Below, piece after piece: positions 43,201 through 55,640 of a stretch of DNA of 64,000 nucleotides. The position numbers and the translations under genes were made by a program. The stretch spans positions 61,809,501-61,873,500 of the forward strand of contig NC_092589.1 of the NCBI RefSeq assembly GCF_047663525.1. The letters run 5' to 3'. Source of the DNA: Anas platyrhynchos. Taxonomy: Eukaryota; Chordata; Aves; Anseriformes; Anatidae. The notes beneath the pieces are model-generated. The model saw only the letters and a list, made by a program, of their open reading frames with translations. It did not search any database and had not been told where the DNA came from. Position 1 is the first letter of the stretch. The number at the start of each line of letters is the position of its first letter.

Positions 43201-43443
43201 ACGTCTCCTTTCACACAAGTCCTTTGGCCCTGCAGCTGTGGTGCCTGCTGCCAGGCTCGTGGCGGGGAGGGAGCCAGCCCCAGCGCCTAGGGTGAAGGGA
43301 CACCATTTGTAAAAGTCACGCTGGTAAAGCAAAGGGACAAATTACTGTGATAGTCTCTGAAGAGATCTTGCACCCACTCTGGAGAACACTAAATCAGCTG
43401 CCCCAGAGGCGATACGTATCTGGGGCTTTTAGAAAAGCAAATA

Positions 43444-44190
43444 ATGAACAAGCTCCTGAGCAGCTGCCGCTGGCTCCCAGCCGCAGCAGGCCGCAACCAG
43501 CCCGGTGCTGCGGGAGGGTGGGCAGCAGGCACCTGCTCACTGGGCCTGCGGGTGTCCGAGCAGGTTATGGGGCTGGGCAGCTGGCCCTCAATCCTCCTCA
43601 CAGCGACTGAGAGGAATCTTCTGTTTCTTCTTCAAAGTGGGAAGCCAGCACACAGTATCTCCACTCCCTCCCCAGCCCCTCCACCAGCCAAGTGCATACC
43701 AGGCACAGGGGCTGGACAGCTAGGGCAGGAAACCTCCCTGGTGCCACCTGCCAAAGCCCTGCTGGCCGGTTGTTTTCCCCCACCAGCACTAAAATACTGG
43801 ATTTTGGTGGGTGCAAATGCAGAGATGGATCCTGAGAGAGAAACCTTCAGGTCCTTCTCAGCGGCCTCTGTTTTGTTGTCTGGGCAGATACCAGAGCTGT
43901 TGTCCCATCTGTGGAGCTCTCAGTTTCTCCTGCTGTGGGTGGGGATGCTGAGAGCAGACCCCACAGCAACCTCCTTCAGCAGCGACATGTCCATAAGAGC
44001 TGGCAAATCTATTTTTTATTATTGTGTGGTAAGGGAGATACCCTGGGAACTTGCCTCCTCCAAAGCACTCACACCTTCTGGCAATGTCCTGGCAAACCGC
44101 ATTGGAGGCTGGTCTTATTCCCCATCTGCCTACGATGGTCTGAGCATTTCGATGGGCTTTGGAAAGCTTTACCCTGACATTTGGTATTAA
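43444..44190 (+). other. Unassigned 248-codon open frame
   Basis: The longest non-repeat open frame outside the CpG islands. It starts with A at -3, is rich in Ala, Pro, Ser and Leu and shows no recognised domain, clear signal peptide or multi-span topology. No splice-linked exons or CpG promoter are evident. Chance is the default explanation. Confidence 0.1.
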
Positions 44191-44702
44191 TGAGCGCCTG
44201 TAAAACTCCTTCCAGGTTGCCAATTGTGGTTAAAAACCAGCAAGACATTGAAGCACAGCGTTAATAACATTTAGTTGTTTATTTTTGTAACAACAAGATT
44301 TTCAGGAGAAAATACAACACTTTCTTAGTGGAAATAATTAAAACCATGAAAATGACTGCATTTCCTGTGTGACTGACATATTCCATGCGGGAGAAAATGT
44401 TTCCCAGCAACAAAAAATACATTGTAGTGGCTCACATTTTTCTTAGCACTCCGCATCCCTTTCGTTAACAAGAACAACAGGCAAAGGGAACAACATGTTA
44501 CACATTTTTAACAATTCATCACATAAGGAAGTAGCAACACCCTTTTCCCACAGAGCAGTGATGTAAAGGGCTTCCATTTTGGGGTACCTTGCTTTGAAAT
44601 TCCTAAAAAGTGCCTGACTTCAGTCAGGAGGAGATGTTATCTTTCCGACACAGGCCCAATCCTTGCTATGGGGCTGCAGACAGGCAGGCACTGCACAAGG
44701 TG

Positions 44703-44826
44703 GGTCCTGGCCCTGGTCCTGGCCACGGTCCTGGTCCTGCCCTGGTCTTGGCCCTGGTCCTGGTCCTGGTCCTGGCCCTGGTCCTGGTCCTGGTCCTGGT
44801 CCTGGTCCTAGTCCTGGCCCTGGTCT
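44703..44826. repeat. GGTCCT/GGCCCT hexanucleotide minisatellite
   Basis: About 20 copies of a 6-bp unit in 124 bp, with GGTCCT and GGCCCT variants. All six frames stay open and read as dipeptide repeats, for example VL/AL, GP and, on the minus strand, RT. Confidence 0.95.
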
Positions 44827-46249
44827 TCCCCTGTGCTATTTCTGAAATGCATCCCCTGAGGCCAGCCTGGAGTTCAGCCTCTGCCAAACAGGTAGCCGGC
44901 TGAAATCACCCTGAGCACATGAAGCATTGTGCTGGGTGCTCATAAAGACATTTGAAAGGTAACTCTGATACATCTCTTCATCTCTTGCTGTTTCATCCTG
45001 CCTATTATTTTTTTCCTATGCTGATTCCAGAAGATTATTTCAAAAATAGACAAGAAAGGAATCAAGACATTAAAATTTTCAGTTTGGATAGAGAAACTGC
45101 TTTGCCATTTCCCACAAGGCAATGAACTGGATAACATTTTTTTCAAAACTTTCTGACATTCATTTATCATGACTTTATTTCAGATGGGCCACTTTCTTTC
45201 AAATGTGTAGAGCTGATATTTTTATGCTTTATTAAAAATTGGTACACGTGAAATATTTGAAGCACGCAGGAAAGAACAGGGTGTGATGGCAAACTGCAGA
45301 TGTTATTCAGCAACTACTACATGTGGCTCTTTAGGTTACCCAGAAGTTACCAGACCTTTCCTTTTTCCTTTCATGTCAGGCTACACTGACATGAAAGTAA
45401 AAATATGAAGTAAAACACAGTTTTTATTTCATTTTCTCAGCTTATTTCTTTTTGTATTGTCCTTTCCAACCTCCCACTCATAATTTCAGTTTAAGTTTTT
45501 GCCAAAACATAATTCTAAAAGTTGCTGGCCCTGGCCATGTTGCACTTTTAAAGAGCCTTTTTAAAGACAATGCTAACAGAAGAGCAGCAGGAATAAATAG
45601 TTGTGCAGTGAGTCAGGTGTTCTTCAGGCACTGGAGGGAGTTGTGAAGTGCAATAAGCTCTGGACTCTATTATTTGTGCTATCAAAAAGGGTCAAGAACT
45701 TTTCTGAAAGACTTCTGAAGTCAGATAAAAATACATTGGTATAAATCACTACCTCTCAAAGAGTAAGAACTAAACACAAAGAGAATGACTTAGTAAGTAA
45801 AACAGGACTCAAAATGAAGAAAACTTGTGTTCTCAGTTCTGAAATGAATTTGATTTACATCATCAGATTATTTATTTCATTTATTTACTTGGTACTATCT
45901 ATATATTGATATATTTAGAGTTATTAATTTGCAAAATGAGGCAAATTGCATAACGTAAGTACTGCATTTATGAAATTCATATTTATCAAAAGGTTTTTGC
46001 ACAGCCAACTCTGAATTGCAATTCATTTACTGTATAACAGTAACAACAGTTTCTATATTCACAGCTCCTTAAGGATGGATCCTTTCATTTTCTGGAGATA
46101 GCTTTCTCTGTCTTTTTAATCAATTTTCCATTTCGCTGTGACTGGAATTTTGGCACATTTTCCCCCTTGCGTGTGGGTGTCAATGCGTCAACGCTAATGG
46201 GAAAGGCCACTAGTGCTTTTTTAGTTTGGCACTATTTTTCTGGAATAAT

Positions 46250-46258
46250 TTATATATA

Positions 46259-46291
<33 letters not shown>

Positions 46292-46292
46292 A
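46250..46292 (+). repeat. (TA)n followed by (TATG)n microsatellite
   Basis: About nine TA units then six TATG units. Confidence 0.95.
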
Positions 46293-49187
46293 TTTCTCTG
46301 TTTCCTTCTTTTCTGTCCATGCCTTTTTCCTCCTGTCTTCCTCTCAGCCTCCCTCATTTTGTCCCATGCTGGCTACCTTATGAAGCTAATTTGCAAACAG
46401 ATTCAGATTCAGATTAACTTCAGCTGATGTGTCAAGCAATGCCATCCATAGTTTCACACCAAATCTTTATTTCCACATTTTAGAAGAAATGAATCAGGAG
46501 AATTTCATTATCCTCTTTCCACGAGCCATAAAATCTACAGGGAAATAAGATTTCTTTATTCAGCCTTGCATAAAAATGGCCTGAGAAAATGGATTCAGAA
46601 AGCCCTTCAGATCTTGATACATTCCTATTGGCATAATGCTGACTTTCCTGTCTCTCTACCATCCCAAATTTGAGTTATTAAATCACTGGAAACACAGACA
46701 TATACGAATCAGTACCAAAGAATTTAGAAAAAAATGTGCACCCCAGCCTCACAGATTTTCCAGGCAGATTATCCAGCAATTTAAATGGGAATGTTATCTT
46801 TTTTTTCCAGCCTTATCGTGCTTCTACTTATAAACTCTTTAGTCAGTTTTGAAAGCAAAGAACTGATAAAATGTCAGAAAATATGATTTCTTGCCAACTG
46901 CAATTGGACAAAACAGAGGAATCTCATGTCACTGTTACACTAATGGCTCGTCTCCTGACCCTCTCCTGTTTTTGGCTGTTTTATCCTTTCCAACCTTCTT
47001 TCTCTGAACGGCATGACCCTCTGCCTAGCCTTAAATTGCACAGTTGTGGAACAGCTGCTTATACTGCTTAGAGTGTTGTTGTTCGCCTCTGCTGGTGTCT
47101 GGTATTTTTTTCTGGAGCGCTCCCCGCTCCTGCTGTCAGCAGGTCTCATTGCCCACGCAGCAGAGAGAGGGACAGAGCGGTGTCAATGCTTTCCCACTTT
47201 GCAAATCCCCTGGCAGCGGCCCTGATGCCTTACTCTGTTTGTGGCTGTTGTACTGAACTTCTGTTTGGTTGTTGGCTTGTTCATTTCTGCTAGAAAACAG
47301 AGGGGCACAGGGTTTCAGGACAAGGATATTGGGGACGACCTGTGAGTGTTTCACCGTTGCTGTGTCTAATGAAATCCTTGTGCAGTTGCCTTAGCTTCCA
47401 GACTAGCACAAGCAATTTGCTTTCCTTCTGTCTGCTTTCACTGGCCACAACCAGCCTTTTTGCAGTCCTTTTTCTGGAACGCCAGTAAACATCAAAAACA
47501 TTAACGCCTCAGCTTTCCAGCCACAACTGTGAAACCAGATGCCTGCACCTGCTGGGCTGTGACTCCTCACTATCAGCTGGCTACCAATAACGCCGCAAAA
47601 CATCCCTCCTGTCAATTCCACGCCATCCAGCAGACCTTAGCATAAAATACTTCACATTTCAACCCTCTGGGTATGTTTTTTCCCTTACATGAGGAAGTGT
47701 TTATCATCCTAACACAGTGTGTTTGGCATTGGGTGCAGCTGAGGGGGCAGAGCAAAGCCCAGGAGGCTCCTTGGTGCAGGGCCAGCGCAGCACTGCCATG
47801 GGCAGCCAGGCTTAAGCTGCCTGCAGAGTCCTCCACCCTTTCAGTGCTGCCAACACCCTCAGTGCCTTCTTTTTTGTCTGGCCATTATGGATTATGGCCT
47901 GTGCCCTGTACTGGCTTCTTGACCACACATGGGAGCTGGCTGCCTCCTGAAGTCACCACTGGAGCGAAGCTCTACCATTGCTGTGTGGCAGCTGGCACAA
48001 GCACCGTGAAATAAAGGGGAAGCTAGGCAGGGGAAATGGTCAAGGCTCAACTTCTGAGGGGGATGAAGATAGCACCAAACTCCAGGCTGAAACACAGTTG
48101 AAAGAAATCCCACTATTTGTCTAAAAGGAATTCACTGGTGTATTTAATGTTCACTATTTAAAGTTTCCTCAGCTCTGGATGACAAGTATGCTTCTTGGTG
48201 ACAGGAAGGATGCAGCACTTGATGCTTTTAAAAGCACTTGATAAGCTTTTAAGTTCTTCCAAAGTATATAGGTGTTAGCAGCTGTACATAACCAGTATAT
48301 TTATCTGGAGGACTACATTTAGAGGAGAGGTTTTGAACATTTAGAGGGCTGCAGTCACATTACACCTCTCACTTCTGTCAAAATTAGTAATAGCCTCTAG
48401 CTGTTGAAACTGATTCAGCTCACAGCTGAAGGACACTCTACAACTGTGAAGGGAGTGGAGACACATGCACAGGCAGTCTTGATACAGGTTTGCAGGACCA
48501 TTTCTGGGTTGAATGAGGGGGAAGTGAGAGGACAGAGAGGCTGTAGTCCTTCACAAATGCGAGAAGGAGTGGTAGATACTTCTAGTCCTACAGATGCCAT
48601 GCTGCAAGCTCGTTTTAATAATTTCACACAGTAGTTCCAATTTTCAGCAAAGCAGCCACCCATTAAGTGGATGGCAAAAAAATAATAGCAAAACTAAGGA
48701 GTCAGTTCTCAGATATCTGATTAGATGGGACATATTGTCTACATGGAAACTTCTGTAACTCCACAAGCACAAACTCAACATTTGAGAATAACTGAATAAC
48801 CCCTGTGTTAAGACACCATGAGGTTGGGAACGTCTGTCATCAGTTCAGGCTGTTCAGGATGCCTCACATCCCACCAGGCATTCCTCCCGTCATCCTGCCA
48901 GACCTTGAGGAGAGCCAGCGAGCTTCTCATCCCTGTTCTGTGAAGCTGAACCTGCCATTAAACTCAACACTCAGCTGACCTCTCTTCTTCTCCTGGGTCC
49001 TCAGTAGGCAGTGAGAATCATGCACAGGACCAGTAAGTATCCACCTTGGAGAGCATCCTCCGAGGGCAAGCACCTGGACATGGCAGTTCTCTCACCCCTC
49101 CAGGACCATTGCACATAAAGATACTTGGGAAATGGGAACAACTGTGTAGATCCGGAGTTAACTGAGTTTCCAGAGAGGGGGTGCTTA

Positions 49188-49455
49188 AGCAGAACTGTGG
49201 GGGAATGGGCTTAAGTTGCACCAGGGGAGTTTTAGGTTGGATGTTAGGAAGAACTTCTTTACCGAAAGGGTTGTTAGACATTGGAACAGGCTGCCCAGGG
49301 AAGTGGTGGAGTCACCATCCCTGGAAGTCTTTAAAAGACGTTTAGATGTAGAGCTTAGGGATATGGTTTAGTGGGGACTGTTTGTGTTAGGTCAGAGGTT
49401 GGACTCGATGATCTTGAGGTCTCTTCCAACCTAGAAATTCTGTGATTATATGAGG
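49188..49455 (+). mobile_element. CR1 LINE 3' fragment, plus strand
   Basis: GGGGGAATGGGCTTAAGTTG, TAGGAAGAACTTCTTTACCG, CAGGCTGCCCAGGGAAGTGG and TTGGACTCGATGATCTTGAG are in CR1 3' order, ending TTCTGTGATTATATG. It lies about 1.6 kb upstream of SLC2A12 exon 1. Confidence 0.93.
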
Positions 49456-50929
49456 AGGCTGGTTACACATCGCGTTGTAACACAGGAATCTTGTCACAGC
49501 TGGGTTTAATCTTTGGAAATACTTCCTCTCCTTCTGCAGCCTGGACAGCCTTTCATTTACTCCCAAACATCATAATGCTTTCTTTAAAGTTGACAGTGTT
49601 TGTTTGCATGTAGCAGATGATGAAGCAACGTCTCTCCGGAAGTGGCAAGAAATGGTTACCAGCCCAGCAAGCATCCCGTACCGTCTGATGGGTAGGTATT
49701 TTACATGGAAAATATGTCACACATGAGAGCAGAGCTAGCCTGACTCACTTACCCCTACACAAAAGGTGCTGCCAAAACCAAACCCACTGGGACTGGTATT
49801 CCTGCAGCGTCCCCACTGCTCCAGTGTCTGAAGCTGAGAGGAACATAGCTGTCAGATGGGGAAGTAACAGCGTCTTTTGTCACATTTTCTTGTTAAGCAA
49901 ACACTGATAAAATGCATATCATGTCTGCTCTACTTCAGGAAAAAATGTTTAGGACTTCCTGGAAATATTGCAAAAGCTACCAACTTCCCACCTCCCATGC
50001 TATCAGCAGGCATGAGTGTATTAAAACAAAGCAACCAAACCAAACAGCAAATCATGAAAGAAAGAGAACAAATAAGGAGCCTGCAGTGCTGCCAAATTAT
50101 ACAACAGTGATTCCCACTGGGATTAACTTGGACAATTTGCCTCACTGAGGCCAGTGGGTCTGCTGAGAGCACTCAGAGGCTCCTGCATCGGCTGCAGGAG
50201 CAGGAGCAGGGGTAGGAGCAGGATGGGGCAGGCAGCCCATGTAGGCAGCTCTCTTGCCCCTGCTGTAGCCTTCCCTGCTGGTGTGGTCCACCCCTGGCCA
50301 CTGCTTCCACTGCAGCTGTTAGGGATGGAGCAGCCTCCAGCAGCTCTCAAAACCAAGCCTTCAACTTTATATAACTGAGACAATCTCATTTTTTCCTGCA
50401 GATAGTTGTTACAGAAGAGAGGGTGGCTTGCCCTTGTGTTTGCTTGTAAAATAGTGTGCACATCTATGCCATGAAAAACTCCTGGCTCCTACTTTCCCGG
50501 AGTGCAGAGGACTGAGACGGCTTTCATTCTTCTCTGCTATTTCTCAGCACAACTTGCTTGTGACTCACGAGAATGAAGTGACACCGCGTGTGTGCGTTCA
50601 GTGCTTGAACTTTAGCTGACACAGCAAACACTCCAAAGCCTCCCACCCCGTGTGCCTTCCCTATTAAAAAAACATGTGTGAGCATTAGGGAGAGCAACAA
50701 GAGGGAGATCCCTGAAGCTCGTGGGTAAGGAATGTGCACCGAGCTGTGCCTGAACGTCTGATGTCTCCAACTATTTGTTAAAGGCAAGGGCAATACTTCC
50801 GACAGACGGCCCTCCCCTCGCCTGCAATAGGCTCCCAAGAATAGCAACAGCCTGTGTCACTGGAAAGGGCAAAGCCTTCTGAAATAGCAACAAAGTTGTT
50901 CACAAACCACTTTGCGGTTCGCATTTGGT
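49456..50929. other. Region upstream of SLC2A12
   Basis: Non-coding sequence before the exon 1 CpG island. No TATA box, repeat or additional exon was recognised. It presumably holds proximal promoter elements. Confidence 0.5.
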
Positions 50930-51270
50930 TTCAGCCAGCTTCGGCAACTTGTTGCCATGAGGAAAATAAGCCGGGCTGCCCTGGCTGGCCGGGGCAGGAG
51001 GGCTGCGCTCTGAGGGACCCGTGGCCAAGGTGCGAAGCAGGGCGCTGGAGCGGCGATGGTACCCGGGCAGAGTGCAGAGGACCTGGGCCAGCAGTGCCAG
51101 AAGATGGGAGCAGGGGAGGATGAGGAGGGCGGCAGAGGCAGCAGGCGCCTCCACCAGCTGCCGGCTGCAGCAGGTAAGGTGGTGGGGCCGGGGGCTGGGT
51201 GCTGCCGAGCAGCAGCATGCAGCTGGTGTGGATGTGGGAAAACCACGCAGCACGACCCGCGGACTGCGGG
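50930..51270. promoter_or_regulatory. Small CpG island at the SLC2A12 5' end
   Basis: A short GC- and CpG-enriched patch surrounds the exon 1 ATG within an AT-richer region. No TATA box was seen, so the promoter is probably TATA-less. The start site cannot be fixed from sequence. Confidence 0.55.
51056..51173 (+). CDS. SLC2A12: SLC2A12 (GLUT12) coding exon 1
   Basis: Encodes the cytoplasmic N-terminus, 39 codons plus one base, starting MVPGQSAEDLGQQCQK. The donor is CAG|GTAAGG. The carried base joins the 57910 acceptor to complete a glycine codon and gives [14 protein letters not shown], which matches the exon junction of remembered mammalian GLUT12 (MVP start, RG-CGMFTFLSS). The ATG has G at -3 and +4 and lies in a small CpG island, and no earlier ATG is open in frame. 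The N-terminus is acidic and glycine-rich (GAGEDEEGGRGSRR) and diverges strongly from mammals apart from the MVP start and the junction. The call rests on start, phase, spacing and gene order rather than on overall similarity. Confidence 0.82.
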
Positions 51271-53708
51271 CATACATACTGCCTCGGTTTCCCACAGAGC
51301 GAGAGGGCAAATAGGGGAACGACAGCTTTAGTCTTGCATCAGGGCAGATGTGATACTTTTCCCTCAAGGCCCACCTTTCGTGCATGGGTTGTCTGTGGTG
51401 TAAATCCTTTCCTTCACGCAGATCAGCCACCTGAACAGAGAATCTGCCGCACCTGGGATAAGAGCAGTGCTCCAACCCTAGGGACTGAAGTCCAAGGAGG
51501 CCATGTGAGCAGGACACCTGCTCATGCTGGGGCAATTTTTGGGGTGGGGGCACAGGGACTCCCTGCTGTCTCTTCTACTCTAGCATTTCATGAGGGAGCA
51601 GGGTTTCTGTGCTGACACATGGAGAGATCAACGGCAGAATTTCTTCTGAAATGATTTTTGAGTGCTAAAGCTAGATTTCATATCTCTTCACTTTTGCTGT
51701 CACCCCCAGCCAGCATTTTTAAGTTACAGTGTGGTTTTGCAACTCGGGTCCTTTCTACTGGCAATAAGATCAAATGAAAATGACACACAAATGTGATGTT
51801 TCTCACCCACAAGATAGCTGTGCCCAAACAGGAAAGCGTTGTTGCAAGCCAGAAATTACTGTGATGTCCTGAGCAAGTTTTGTTCACGTAAAAATGAATG
51901 AACTGACTAACCAGTGCATGCTTAGATAGCACAGGCACAAATCCTTTGTCAGAGTGCAGTAACGATCAGTCCAGAAACATCTGCTGACACCTGGGAGCAG
52001 AGGAAGCAGAGGTTAATGAAGAACAGAAAGGCAGTTGGTGTGCAGACATATTTAACATTACCTAAGGGTATGGGGGAGCAGTGCAGATTGCTACAGGATG
52101 GCGTTATCAAAGGGAAGCACGGCAGTTACAATAAACAGGCAGCAAAGCGTTGTAGTGCGACGGCTACGATTAGAAGAGTATGTGCAAGTTACACACTTGG
52201 CCTTACCCTCAGAAATTAAAGCGTAACCTGAGAAATGCAGTCACATTGCTAAGAATTAAGAGAAGCTGTTGATTCTTACTGCAAAATAACAAAACAAAGC
52301 CTAGAAACCATTTACTGTAATGAAGGGCCAGGCTGCCTGTTGACATAATGAAAATGCATGGCAGAGCGCTGAGAGGTGGAGAGATGGCCTGGCTGGCTCT
52401 GCCCAGGCTCTGCATTGCCCTATCTTTCCATCAATTCCAGGACATTTTTGTTCATGAAGTCTCAATATTACACGATGCATTAATCAGACTTATGGTACAT
52501 AAAGTACACAATACCTCCCACCATTGCAGGAATTTAGATGCAGGAGAATGTGTGATACATTAGTTTCCTTCTGCCTTTTTTTTCTAGCTCCGTTTACAAA
52601 ATGTTTGCTTTGGGTTGGCCTTTCATACTTGGATGGCAGGAGTCATGTTTGTCAAAGAGCTATTCTGAAAAGGGGATAATCATCTGTGTTGCAGATTCAA
52701 ATCTATGCAGTGAACCCAACTTATCATTATTTTCTCACCTGTGCTTATTAATCAAGGATTGACAGAGCTTGATTTCACCTTCCAAATGTCTAAACATATC
52801 AAAGAATCCCTCAGGATTTAAAAAACATATTCTCTCTTCCTGAAAGACAATGTCTTTCCATCCCAACTTGAGAAATTTCTCACCTCAAATTACACTGAAG
52901 TCAACAGAAGAAGGCACCATGCAGGAAGAGATTGTGAATTCCCCTCCTAGTAAAATAGATGCATTTGCACAGATTACATAAAGAAGTAATCTCCCCCTGC
53001 TCCAACTCAGTACGTTTTTCTATATACATCATGTTCTCTTGAAAGAAGGAAAGGGAAAACTGCACCAAAGAAACCTTAGTATCTGGACTGATGTGGAACA
53101 TCATGCTGTCATGAGGATTTGAAAAGAGCAGACATCTCTCACAGCTCTTCTGCACATGCAAGGGGGAAAGAGCATTGTTTCCCAGCTTGAACTGCTGGCA
53201 AATCTTTCCTGGCACAGATCATTTATCCGTAATGCTCATGAAGCGCATGTGCAGAGCAAGTATTTCACCTTCAGAAAGGCTGCATTTTCCCAAATATGTT
53301 CTTGAAAGTAAATAGAAAGGAACACACCCTTACTAGCTTGGCCCCATCCAGTCCCATCAGCAGTACACTGCTATACTGCAACTGCTCTTGCTCTCCTTTT
53401 CAGGAACAAAGAATAAACATTTCCAGCAAACGTTCTTGAAGATAAGTTTGTTTGCCAAGTCGTGCTGCTTTTGACCTGAGTAACAGTTATGAAAAACCAT
53501 TTTGTTTACATGGAGAAACTAAATAATAGACTTTCCAATCACTTGTCACATACCAGCCATGCACTCGTCAGCCATGGGGTTTGTTGCAGGCAGAAGGAGA
53601 AATTTCTCTGGAAGCCATCATTAAAATAGTTTGTTCCCTTGGGTTGCACACTGCCATGTATTTTGCAGGCATCTCATAAAAATAAGAGGAATATACATTT
53701 TAAGAAAC

Positions 53709-53728
53709 TTTTTTTTTTTTTTTTTTTT
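53709..53728 (+). repeat. Poly(T), 20 nt, in SLC2A12 intron 1
   Basis: A pure T run. Confidence 0.95.
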
Positions 53729-54499
53729 AATGCATATGAACTGCCAGCAACTTCATTAAAAACGACACTTAAAAGGACTGTGAGTACAACTACTGCAGTA
53801 TGCTTTATCTTGAATTGTTAAAGCAAAACATGCTGAAGTCAAAGAGAACTTTGTCTGGAGGAAGACCACAAAGTAAAACTGAGCAGAGTTTTCAGGGCTT
53901 AACTTAGCAGGCAGTTTTGAGCAGGCAGGTCTTAGGTACACCAGTTACAGCAAAACCTCCTAGTGATATAAGACTGTTTCTCAGCAGAATAATGCCTGGG
54001 AATGACAAGTTAGCTGCTGAGTCTGTTGCCATCATTGCAGGAAGAAAATCTGTCTCCCTCTGTATTACAACAGAACCTGCTTTCCACTCAGGGGTCCTCT
54101 TTAAATACAGCCCGCAGCTACTTCTATACCACTGTGGGCATGTGTAACCAGCAGACCAACAAGGGTACCAGCTGATCCAGTAAAATACAAACATGAAGAC
54201 ATCTGTCAAGGTGCTGCACTTGGAGATGCAAAAAGTATATATGTCCTTGAGTGCTTCCCTAGCAAATTCCAGGTATCCAAGCTCCACCCCCAGCTTGTAG
54301 AGTCTCTCTGATTAAAAATAAATAATCACCTCCATTGCATTGCTCTGAGGACCATGGGCTGGGGAGAGGAGAGTCTGGGTTATAAGGAACAGTGCTGGTG
54401 GCAGACTCCTTTAAGATATTTGAATTGCCACTGTCATTTTGAGTAAGAAACTGGAACCATACCAAACTGGCAGTTGCACATTTAAAAAATTAAAAGCTG

Positions 54500-55640
54500 T
54501 GCAGGACACAGAGCTCAGAGCAAAAATAGGAGACACAGCCCAGGCTGTGTCCTTAAAGTTTTTGTCCCATTGTTATTTAACATTTTTCTTAGTTACCTAG
54601 AGGATTTGAGGGTGATAAAGGTAGTAGGTGGTTAATAAATGAGATATATTACTGGTTGAATGAACTTAGGATGGCTTGGCCTGTTGACTGCAAGCAAATA
54701 TCATGTCTGGGGTTCCTCTCAGCTAACTTTAGACATCTGCATCTGAGCAAGCAACACAGATTCCTTTTATAGTCAATGAAGAGAAATAGGCATCTGACCC
54801 ATTTCAAATATCTAGAAGTACCTACTTTCTGCAAATGGTTACAGAAAAAATCTAGAGATGCTGCCTTTCTCTCAGTTAGGAAACTTGAACACGCCCTATG
54901 TGTTTTAACACAGCCAAACGCCAAGTAACTTTAATTCCTGGTTAGGATATAAAAGGTTAGGCCATATCCAAAGAAAACACACTGAGTGCCTTGGAAAGAA
55001 CTTGGTCATAGAAGAAATGGGTTGTCCTGGAGAGTAACTAGCTGAAAGTGAGCTCCTGTACACTGCTCTGACAATCATTTGATCGGTACTGAGCGAAATC
55101 TCCACCAGGAGCAGGACAAGAATTGAAAACTCCAATTTGGCACTGTGCAACCACTACAGCAGCACTGGATCCAGTTCCCAATTTATTAAAATTGATAATC
55201 TGGAGAGAGTTCAGAGAACAAAGCTTTGAATACTTAAGGGACTGGTAAACTTGTAAAGACTCACAGGCTAAGTAGTTTATCCAGGAGACATCTGTGCGAT
55301 GACTTGATGACAGGCTGTAATTTTGTACTCAGTGAACAAAGCTACATGCAGGCAAATGGAGAGTGAGATCTGATGACTGGAAGTCAAGGCTGCAGAAATC
55401 AGGTCTAGAAATAAATTATAGATAATTTGAAATAAAAGCAATTAACCATTGTCACAATGTACGATTTAGAGTCATTGGTTTTCAACCACTAGCATTTTCT
55501 AAATCAAAGCTTAATATTTTTAATGACCTATTTCAAATAAAAATACATTTAAATGTGTCCAAAGGGTTATGTTGTGCTGTTCATGAGTATCAGACCAGAT
55601 GACTACAATGGTCTCTATTGGCTTCATAATATACAGATTA
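54500..55640 (+). mobile_element. Ancient CR1-like LINE remnant in SLC2A12 intron 1
   Basis: Faint CR1 landmarks appear in order: GTCCCATTGTTATTTAACA with a following LEDL-like stretch, GATAATCTGGAGAGAGTTCA, and a 3' end reading CAGACCAGATGACTACAATG followed by GTCTCTATTGGCTTC, similar to old amniote CR1 ends. Divergence is high and the region may hold more than one fragment. Confidence 0.5.

Larger units (their letters stand above)
40276..49187. other. Intergenic, no gene recognised
   Basis: Non-coding DNA with a hexanucleotide minisatellite at 44703-44826 and TA/TATG repeats at 46250-46292. A 248-codon open frame at 43444-44190 has no recognised domain and is discussed separately. Confidence 0.6.
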
